From Owenia fusiformis (taxonomy: Eukaryota > Annelida > Polychaeta > Sabellida > Oweniidae): a stretch of 64,000 nt of DNA. Below are positions 32,987-44,900 of this stretch, one piece after another. Positions within the stretch are counted from its first letter, which is position 1. Each line of letters starts with the position of its first letter. The DNA is taken from NCBI GenBank assembly GCA_903813345.2, contig CAIIXF020000002.1, forward strand, positions 25,436,455-25,500,454, read 5' to 3'. Both the position numbers and the translations under genes were made by a program. Under the pieces are notes generated by a model that had not been told where the DNA came from, ran no database searches, and was given only the letters and a program-made list of their open reading frames with translations.

Positions 32987-35900
32987 TCATTTTCCTTCAA
33001 CCCCATTCTCATTTGCTTCATCATCATCACTATTTCCTTCATCCTCATCACTATTTTCATCATTATCACTAATCTCTTCATCGTCACTACTGTCACCATC
33101 TTCAATATCATCACTACCATATTCATCACTCTCCTCATCATCACTTCCTTTGTTATCAGCATCTCCAGTATTGTCATCAAACCCTGAGAAAAAGTCGTCC
33201 CTGTTTGCTGCCGTGTTTAAAGTCTTTTCCTTAGACTTTTTAGTTGCCTTTTTGCGAACATCGATCTTTTCAGATTCTTTGTCCATTTCTTCAATGTTCC
33301 AGAATTTTATTTTTTGGTCATGTGAACAGCTAGCGACATATTTACAGTCATGAGATTGGCTGAGACTTTCTATTGGAAAACCATCATGTTCACCAACATT
33401 TCCTAGGAATCGATTTGGCAGTATGTTGACGGCCCTGGAATTAATAATGTATATTAAACTTTTGAACAAATGGAAAACAATTGAACTGCAACTTAACAGT
33501 ATGAACATGATCTGTTAAATTACAGTGTTACTGTTTTTTATCCAAATGAACAGAGGAAGTGAAGCATTTTGTCATGTGACCGTGTTTGGCCAATCACAGA
33601 ATGAGTATCATGACATAATATTGTACATTACATATTCAATACATTTATTTTTACACATTTTTCGAATTAACTTTCCCAAAAGATCTTATTTCTATTATTT
33701 TAACTAGAATTTCCATTTCTCATTTCGTTCAAAATCATTTTGTTTTTCGCATTTTCATTTTTACTTCATGAAGTTAAAAGGGAATCCTGTTTTTAAGTAT
33801 CATTTGTATCCTCACATAGATATAACTACTTGAGAGTATCTTTCTTCTCACTTGTGAAGATATCAGTATTCACTCATGGATATTACTTATTTCAACTTTT
33901 TTCACAATCATAGGATATTCCTTTTTATTCCATAGTTAACATGATATTCATAGGATAACATGTGAAAATAAAAACGGTATTTTTGTAATCAGTGGTAAAA
34001 TATGATATTTTTGACAAATTTTCACTTAACCATAGCATACGGTTTTTTAGCCATGACATACGACGCCGTATGCGATGGTTTATGGATTTTTGCTACTTCA
34101 GACTCAAAACGAGGCTAAGTGTCAACATCGCCGGATCGTTTGGAAAATTCGAATTAAATAACTTAATTTTCGACGATTCTGATGATAATTTTATCTATGG
34201 AATAAAAAGAACATCCTATGATTTACTTGTAATATGATTTTAATCCACTCATGGATATTGATATCTGCACTCTCTCGCTACGCTTGCTCGTGCAGATATA
34301 ATATCCATATCCATATATATTAAAATCATATCACTCATAAATCATAGGATATCCTCTATTTAAGATCAATACTGCGATATCACCTTCCAGATTTGCCCAA
34401 CATACCTGATTATACCATCTACTGATCCTGTACACACAACATCAGGACTAATGGCTACCATACAATCTATCGACTCAGGGTGTCCTGGGAATCTGTCACT
34501 CATGTTGCCCCACTCCCCCCAATTGAAGATATTGATGCTGCCATCCCCATCGCCACAAATCACCTTCTCTCCTCCCTACAACACAGTAATATAACTACAG
34601 TAAGACATGAAAAACTGTTGAACACCTGAAATAAATCTCTCAGAATGTGATTTTTTCATGTCATAAGATACAATATTTGAAATGCACTTATAAAATTACA
34701 TCTAAAAATAATTTATAACTTTAAAATTTTAGTTTTCTTGGAAAATGTGACTTCTAGGTCAGGTAGATTCCCCTAAGAGTCCATGTTATAAAATCATGAA
34801 AAGAGAAATATCTTTTCTTGTATCAGACAGAGTAGATTTTCTTTTACTGAACATAATTTCAGTTGTATTGGAAAGTTGATTCAATAAATCTTATGAATAT
34901 TGAAGTGTTGAGGAAATTTCCCCATATCTGCCATCCTTTGACCAGAATTAGCGAATTGGTGGTGAAACTGGTAACTACCTACTAGCACCTTAATTATTAG
35001 CTCCCATGTAACAAGAACTCTAAGCTTTCACTGAGAGAACTTCTATTACATATAAGGTGATAAGGTGAATCACATTCATAACTCATTTTGTATTTCAGCT
35101 GGATAATTAAATAATGAAACAATTTTTTATTTTGCCAATAATATTTGAACACTGTCTCACAGTTTTGTTTATTTGGATAAAATATACAGGGTGGTCCAAA
35201 AAGATGTATACATTTTTGATATTGTCTTGATTCTACATTATTATCAACTTTGTGTAATCATATGAGTTGATTCACAAACAGGTAACAGAGCATTAAATGC
35301 AAAATGTTACCACCTGGGATTTGTTACAAACACCAAATGCTGTACATGTATGTTACAGATGCCAAATACCAACCACTGAACAGGAACCACTGAACACCAG
35401 CCACAAAATGTTAGAGACTATAACAATATATCACCACTTGTGGTGGTGACATAATGAATGACATCATCAAAGTGAATCTGATATAAAAATATTTTGCTAT
35501 ATGACAATAACAATATGTCACCACTTGTGGTGGTGACTTAAAATGCCACAACTGTAATGTGATAATGATAAAACAAAAGAACAAACTTCCAGTTTCCATC
35601 ACTCATCTTACCTTCATATATTTATCAGCAAATAGACTACAACATATTAATAATTCTCAAAATATATGTGATGTCACAATAGCTTATTTACTAGTCTATA
35701 CTAGGGTAATATATGAGAAGTGGATTTCATAAAAGAGTACAATGTAATGTCAGATAGCATCCTTAGATCGCATGGTTATCACAACAGACAAAAATTCTAT
35801 GATTTATGGCACAAATAGGACCTCAGATTTTACTCTGGCTATTGCTACGCAATTAAGGTCTTTCAACTATGAACAAAATAAATTCTATGATATAATACAA

Positions 35901-38900
35901 TATACATTTAGTTTAAATGTGTTTACATTTTATACCTTTTCAACATATTATAGATCTATATACAAAATATCAGACAAATATAATGGAGAAACCGATTGAC
36001 ATGGTGTGTATATTACATTTTGGAAATTAATGTTTAATTCTAAACACTTTTGGAATAAAAATGAATATCATTTAAATATATATTATCTATACAGCAATGC
36101 ATTATTCTTACAGCCATGCATGAGTCCATCGACCAATATAGTATTTAAAATAACCCACAAAATGTATTTCAGAGCGAACTACAAACATCTGAAAAATACT
36201 GCTATCCAAGCTAGCGCAACTCAATGAAGCTCATATACACGTAATTTGATTCGCTTTGTAATATATGCAGTCCTGCAATGGACATTTCCTCCATATTTGA
36301 CTTTAATTTATTGTCTCAAATCCATTCACCATTTAGTCATCCATGATACATCAGGTTATAATTTTGTTTATCTTATATAAAAGTACAGATTGTAAGAATT
36401 AGGGCTAAACATTCAGTTCTAAGATACCAGGTCATTTAACTGTATTTCACTCATCTCTTATAAAGCACATTTTAAAAGGCTTTGGGCCCACTGTGAGACC
36501 TGGTACTCTCTCCATTGATGGCAGGGGCTCTCCTGGTGGTACCCCTAGTCTGTATCTCTGTAGTAGAGCAGTGAAAAACAGAAACAACTCCTGCTTTGCA
36601 AGGGACTCTCCTAGGCAAGATCTCTTACCTAAAATAATACACAATATCAAGGGATACAATGTTAGATCATATATATCAGAGGACTACTACAGCAAAATGA
36701 AAATCTTCTAATTTAGAAAAATAATGATTTGAGAAATTTGATTAAAGTTTCTGCTTTTAACTTTTATGAGTTATGGTGTCCTAGTATTTATCATGGTGTA
36801 ACTTTCTGTAAATATTTTTCCTTATAAAATTCGAAGCTAAACTATGAATCTTTTGAAAATATAATCAAGAAATTAATGTTATCAAGATTTAATGTGACCA
36901 TGATCCTAGGTATAAAAATGAATATGCATTATACCATACTCAATACTTCAAACAATGTTCAATCATAACACTTCAAAATCTTCTAGTTTATTAACCTATT
37001 GAAAATGTGAGGACATGATCATCCTTTCGGAACTTTCCATCAGCACCAATGAAGCGATCTGGGTTGAATGTGTCTGGATTTTCCCAGTAGTCCGGGTCAA
37101 AGTGAATGCTGTGGAAATTACAAGCTATGGCTGTCTTTGGAGGAAATATGTACCCCTATAATGTATGGAAATTGCTCTGTTAATAACATTTTGTTCATCA
37201 ATGCATCTAAAATTGAATTTTGCCTATCAAATGCAATATTTAGATTATGTTTACATCTTCACACTTTCAGTCTAAGAAGAGTTTATACTAAAGAGGTATT
37301 TACCCAAGAAATGCGCCCACATAAACAAGGACACAGAACTATACCTTGAATTCAACTGGGTTTTCATCAGTGCTGCTATGTCCAACACTGAATGGAATTA
37401 TTATATGCATTCGCTGCACCTCCAAAAGTACTGCCTCGACATAGGGTAAGTCCAGTTTGTCTTTCATAGAAGGAATTCTTTCCTTCCCAATGACATCATG
37501 GATGTCTTTTCGAACTCTTTGTTGAACATCGGGATAGTGGAGCATGCACAGTAATAGCCACCTAGATTATCATAACATACACAAATTATGCAAAATACTT
37601 GGTTTGGAGGCATGTAAATAAACATGAATACACCTAAGTTTTCAGATTACACCATTGTACCATTCACGCGGTAAAATAACACAAGTTTTTCAAAATGTGG
37701 CAAAAAGAGGAGCCAGGACCAACGGTGTAGATTACCAGTAAGGACCCCATGATTGGTTCAGACATTTTTTTAACATTTCTGTCACAATTGTAGTGTATTT
37801 TATATGACGTTTTTTAAGGACTGTGTCTTACAATATTGTTGGACATCAATGATGAAATGGAATGTAATTTCAGTATTTTTTGAAAGATATGCACTTTAGA
37901 AGTGTTCCCTCATTAAAAACAGTTTTTAAAAAAATGATTAACTATATTACCTCAGAGACAAGGCAGTTGTATCTGTACCAGCAGCGAACAGATCCTCAAT
38001 GTTCCACATCAGCTGCTCCTCTAAAATCACACAAAAACAAGATTAATTGTTAACACAATTCTTTGTATTTCATGGGATGAAGCTAAAAATGACATTATTT
38101 GGATTATGATAAAGTACACTATTACACACTTTTTACGAAAAATTTGTCAAAAATACAAGTGCAAAAACAAAAGGCATAACTTCAGTAATGCAAATTATAA
38201 TCTAATTTTTGATCAAAATGACAGAACAACTACATGTAAGCTTTGGAACAAGCCTTTTATGAAGTAAAATTTGTAAAGTACCATTAATGCCTTTAGTGTA
38301 TTTCAAGTGAAAATCACACACCTGTGAACCAATGGTTTTTCTCCCCTGCATCTTCTTTTAGTTTCATTTCTCTTATGAATGCATCCATAAAATCATTGAT
38401 ATTCTCGGAATCAAACTCCTCCATATGTCGTCGAAATTCAGGGATGAAAACTCCAGATTTCAAGTCTTCAATATTTGACAGAAGCCTCTTTTTATGGAAT
38501 ATGTCACCAGGAATCAGGTCAGAAAATGGAATACCTGAACCAAAATACACCCATCTTGCGTGAACCATGGTATCATTCTGTCGTTGCACCATTACTTGAG
38601 ATTGTTCATCTTTGTATAAAAACCTATGTCCAAACACCATTGAACATATAATATTTGAGATAGCAATTGTTGTAAGGTTAGCTGGGTCGAATGGTTTTCC
38701 ATTTTTGGCATCAAGCTCTTCACAAAGTCCACTGGAAATTTCTTCCTGGATTTTTCTCTCAATTTTATTATTTCCCAATCCAAAATCTCTAAGTGTCGAA
38801 AGAGCAAACCTTCTCTGCTCCTGCCATCTAGGCCCTGAAACTTCAACGAGTCCCTTAAAAACAAACTCATCAAGTGGAGTAGGTGCTCGACCAACAAACT

Positions 38901-41900
38901 GTTCACTTGAGTAGATTTCTTTCACAAGATCATATGTATGTAGAAATACTGCATGTTGAGAGAAAAGCTTGCGGTACATTATTGGTGTATTCATCTTCTT
39001 ATAGAGCTGAAACGCCTCAACATCGCCTACCTGGCCCAGTTGAAATGGGTTAACATGACCGAGCAATGGCCATGGTGTGGGGTGCTCAGGAAGGCGCCAA
39101 GGGCTGGGCTTCATGTACTGCCAGATTAGCAGGAACACAACTAAGAACACAAGGCTTGTTGTAAAGTTGTTCAATATTGCATCCAATAGAGTTGCAAAAA
39201 TACCCATTTTGTATGGTATGATCAGTTAAAATGCAGGCTTGTGATGGCAATTATATTATCCAGTATCTGACTGCTTCTTCTGTATTTTGTCAGCAACTGA
39301 AATTAGAAAATATGATAATTGCTGATGATGCTTGTTTTGTATATTCTTTACTTCATGGTGGTTTGTTCATCATATGTTTGTTAAACTATCTCTTCCAAGG
39401 GTCGAAATACACCATGGTACAAATACTAATGGGGGACAGATTTCAAAGAAAAGGACTGGATTTCAGTCAAAGGTTTGGCTACATTGCAGCAATAGGTTGA
39501 TATGCATGTATTGAAATTTTATCTCAAAGCTACTTTTCAGAATTTGTTGACAATATAAACAAGGTATTAACATGCAAAATGTCATCACTTTCCATTAGTT
39601 ACAAATGCAGATTGCTGACTGCCAACCATCGTCACAAAGAAGTTGGAGACCATAACAATATGTCACCACTTCATGGTGGTGACTTAATCGAGTGGTACTA
39701 ACTTCAAACTTTTCTTCAAACTTGTTCCATTCAAAGCATAACAAAAATGTCTTTCTGTTGGTACATTACTCTGTTATACAGAGTCCCTACTTTCTGCAGC
39801 ATTTGGGTTCCCAGATGTGAGAAGGGCTTCTCACAGGGACCAAAATGCTGCTAAAACGAGCGACTCTTTACAATAAAGCAATACACCCACAGAAAGACAA
39901 TATTGTTTTGCTTTGAATGGAACAATTTTGAAGAAAAATGATGCAGTATGAGACGCGCAATCCTTGATTTTCAAACATCTGGTAGATCAAGAATTCAAAT
40001 TAATGGTCAAAGTTAGTACTGCATGTTAATAATGAAACGTCATTACAGTTTAAGAATGATGATTTGTCAACACTCAATGTATTTGACCGAGTTGATTTAA
40101 CATTCAAAAACGAATCTCTAAATGGTTGAAACCTAAAAGGGCGAACATTCATTCCAATATGCACCATTAACTTCACCTAGAGGTCTGGTATGCAGACACA
40201 CAACATAGAGGGATGGAGTCATAAGTGTCTGCATTGGCCATTTCACCCATAAATCACATGAAAGCCTAATGTAACCCATACATGCACATGGGCATCTCAG
40301 GGGGTGCATTAGGTGCAACACCGCTCCCTTTTTGAGCCAATTTTACTTTTCCCGGGGTTTTTGTTTACGGTGCAGAGAAAAAGGAGACTCGGAGGAAAAA
40401 AGAACTATGTGCTCTGGCGGGGAAAAGTTAGGCATCAATCGCAAGCTATGATGACATGTTTTTTGTTGTTTTTTTTTGTTTTTTAGATGTTTACCTTTGA
40501 AAAATCCTGAGGCAACCCTGCCATATAGTAGGTCTCAGGAAACATGAATACAATTCTCAGCAAATTGCTACAAGATTCCTGTTTTTCCCTTCTTGATCAT
40601 AGAATAAGAAATGTTGCAAGATACAGTAATAAATACAAGCCGGTTGAATGACAATGAATGATGAAGCTTAGAGAATCAATATTGCTATGTAAAAATACTG
40701 TACAACGCTGGAATATTACACACTGCTCTTTAAGCTCTTACTCTACATGTAATTCTTTATCCTTAATAACTCTCTGTAAATTCTAGGGTTGGCAAATGAG
40801 ATAAAACTATTGTACCAACTTCCTAAACAACAACACATGTATCTACAATGAGCATATTACTCAGAAAAATATAACTGAATCCTTTTGAAACACTGCACAG
40901 ATTAATTAGAGCAATCTAGGAAAAACAGGATTAAAATGGTCTTAGGTCATATCCCAGAAAATATTCACATTTAAACAATAACATCCCCTTGGCCTTATAT
41001 TAATAAAGCACCATTATAATGTAAAACTCACTTACTGTAAGTACTTAGCATCATGGCCGCATCCTCGTAATAATGTATTTGGTAACCGCATATCTGCATA
41101 AACTGTTTGATATATCAACCTAATATTCCGGTGTGACCTTGAAATCTGCTATGTTTGCGTAGCACTGACTCTTAGCAATGCTTTTCATATGCAATCAACA
41201 GCTTTTGCTCTTCAACAATTAATTATCAACAACAAAATGCTCTACTCAAGTTAAACAGGTGTACTGTACTCATTAAGTACTGAATTCAATAAGTACAGTA
41301 CTGTACTGTACTCATTAAGTACATTATTATTTATATTAAGACTAGTTGAAATGTTTATAAGCCTTGTACGGAGAGAACTGAAAGAAAACTTAGAAGGGTA
41401 TTACTGTATAAATAAAGGCACAGTATTTTCTTGTTGATACTTCAAAGTACAAAGCTATAAATCTTTTTTTGTTATTTTGGTTCATGGTAAAAGAGTACAC
41501 TACTTGAATTTAACACTAAAGCTAAATTTCACTTTTGTTAAATGGGACATGAACAGTACTTAACCTCTTAAATACCTGGTGTGACGAGATTTCTCGTCAC
41601 CTCAGAAATGACATTGAAATCCAGAATGACGAGAAAATCCGTCTCAAAATGTTTCACTAAAATTGCTCTTATTTGAACAATTTTCATCCAATTTACACAA
41701 AATTTGTTTTAAAATATGTACAGGGTGTTTCATAATAACCATCCACCCATCAACCACCAAACCCAAATAGCATACCAGCATATGTTAAAATCATATGAAA
41801 GCTTGTTCAATTCTGGACTAATTAAAATAACTTTGAATAAGCTAAACAGTCCTTACAACTTGCTACATACCTCTACACAAGGTACCCATTTTACCTTAGC

Positions 41901-44900
41901 ATAGAATCTGATATCTACTTTTTTCACAATTAGCCACATGCCCTGCAAACAGCTATGATCAAATGAAAAATTCTCGGGTTTCAACCGATTTTAGAGCCTG
42001 GGATTCAAGAGGTTAACATAGCCATTCATGATGGCCTAAATGCATTGATTCAAATAAGTATTTATAATATCATCATGGATAGTCAAGTTGGTGTTTCTGC
42101 AAGTCAAAATGTTAAAATCTGGTTGAATTTCATTGAATTTCGGGTGATTTAATGCACTGTGTCCTGTATATGTACAAACTTTTGAATTCGGCAACTGCTC
42201 TCGTTCAAAGCAGAATACAAAACCCTCATACTATAATGTTGTGATTCCGGTGGTTACTATCATGGACTTATGAATCGTCATAGCAAGCAATATGTTAAGT
42301 TCTAAAGCCCATGCTTTAGGCCAGTCACTTTTTCACACTTTATTCAAAGATGCAATTTCAAGCTTTTAACTGTAGATGGTCTGGGAATAATTTAAAAGTT
42401 AACATGGCAGAAATAACCAAACAGCTTTCAGTATAAATTTATCCTGAAATTAATGCATTAAATCACAAACAATTCATTGAGTCATTTTTTGTGATTTTAT
42501 AACATGGGGTGTATTATGGGAATCTTCCTGCCCCTAGAAGTCACATTTTCAAAAAACATGTATACTTTTAACTTACGCACCAAGCTTTGTACATGTTGAT
42601 AACATTGAATAAAATTGAATGAAGTTAATCAGATTTTATCAGAAATTTTAGTGTGTGTCATAATTACTGCACTTTCACACCTGCCCCCTGCCCCAATACT
42701 ATTCAAACTTCACATATAGACAAAATTAAGTCTAACAGGTCCAAATTTTCAACATTAACCATCAAAGAAATTCAATTTCCTGGTATTTATTCTAAGGATA
42801 ACTAACCTTCATAATTGAGACAGAGAGTAAATCCGAGTCAAATAATTCAGACTGCATTTCCATCTTTTTCTTGCGTACATTGAAAGCTGTAAGGGTCCCA
42901 TCGCCACTGAAAGAAAAATATAAGTCAAGTATAGCAGACTTTTGATGATTGAAACTAATAATATTAATATATATCTCCTTGAATACACACTTATAGATGA
43001 CACCACATGCATTGATTTGGCTGGTTTACAATACAAATCAGGTGGGCAAACAGGGTAAACAAAACTTATGAGCCACCCGCACACCTATCAAACAAGACAA
43101 CAATATGGCACTTTTTCCAAGTACAATAAAAAATCTGATTTCTCAATTGAGACAAAAGTAGGGGCCGTAACTAATGCCATAAATTACCGAGAACCCCATA
43201 AAATATATGTGAGCATTAGTTCAGGAAAATGGCAGCAGAGCCCTCGCCAGGCTTTTAGACTGTGGCGCAGCACCACACTCTATTTAGCTCCCACCACACC
43301 CTACTGGCAAATCATGATTTTATCCACAGTCTAAACTTGACTGAATATACAATAATAGCATGTAAAAAGGATAAAATATAACATAAATATGATTTATTAT
43401 GATTGAACGGTAATGCTGAAGATGTTTGCACCACACCCTAAATATTTCCTGTTGAGAGCCCTGGGCAGTGTTATCATTTATCTCAAAGTTTGATGGACAG
43501 ACAGATGGATTGTAAAAGCCATAAGTGTCACATTACATGAAAAAAGAACAAGATAATGACCATTATTCATTTTTCCAAAGTTCAATCAATAAAATGTGTA
43601 AATTAAGAGAAATTGAAATAAATCTTCTAAGAAAAAATTACCTTGTGGCAAGAAGAAATCTTTTGTGTTTATCAATAGCCATATCACTGATGTAGTCATC
43701 ATTCTCCTTTATATCAAAGACACAGCCCTCTCTTCTCATGTCCCACACTTTAATGTTACCATCATCGTCCCCTGATGATATAAAGTTCTCATCTGAGATC
43801 AACATACTGTATATGGGCTCATCATGGGCTTTCTGTATGTTCTTAACTACAGTTCCTGTATTGAGGTCTACCATTTGTATTGACTTATCCTTGGATGCTG
43901 TGAATAGTCTTTCCCCATTGGGACTAAACTTAACAGCCCTACACGCCTTTTTGTGGTGCTTCAGTGTCATTAACTCATGGTTCTTTTCACTGGTTGAATA
44001 AGAGTGACTGGAATGGGAGAAATATTCAGGGCTAGAATTTAATTAATCTACAGTAAAACATGTCATTTTGAACACCTTTCAAATCTTTATACCTCTCAAG
44101 GTGAAATCTTTTTTCAGTCCCACTTTGAATCTGCAATTGAAAAGTATTGTTTAAAAACCTTCAAATTGTGAAGCCTGCCAATCGGAACAATTTAAGCCAG
44201 TTCCCATGGTGATTGGAGTATACAGGTTTTATTGTATACTGTAATTAAGCCTGAAATAAGCTCAATGTAAAACCACAGTAAAACGTGTCTTACTAGAATG
44301 CCTCTGGGACCGACCAAGTGTTTAAATTAGCAAATGTTCACATTCCAAGATTTTATAACATGTAGATCAATGGGAGATAACAGATTTGGGATCAAGAAAA
44401 AAAACTCACATTGAGAGGTGTTTAGATTAAAGAGGTGTTCAGAGATACAGGTTTCACTATACATGTCTGAACTAATATCTTGATGATTGACGAACTATCA
44501 GAGTGATGGCATTGGAATTTGAGTATTTCATGACACTCATAGTTGAAATACATCAATGAAATAGTCAATATATATTGTATATTCAAAAGATCACCAATTG
44601 TATTAGTAACATTTTTTTGCAGTTTGTATGGAGCAAACATCTAAACATCCAAATAACAAATTACCTGATGTAATAAGCTGTCATCTTAAAATGTATTAAA
44701 ACATGTATAACTTAACATTCACACATAGCTAGGCAAGGTGTGTCCGATTCCAGCCAATCCGAACAGAGTATTCACATAATGAACAGTGTGTGAAATATCA
44801 AAAACAAAAAAAATGAATAAAATAACGCAAGGAGGATTGGCTCCCAGGATCGAAACTCGATATTTTCCAACAATGAAATCGTCGAAATGTCGTTATTTTC

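Noticed and set aside
38324-38914. Plus-strand frames over the P450 first exon
   Set aside because: Antisense shadows of a clearly coding exon.
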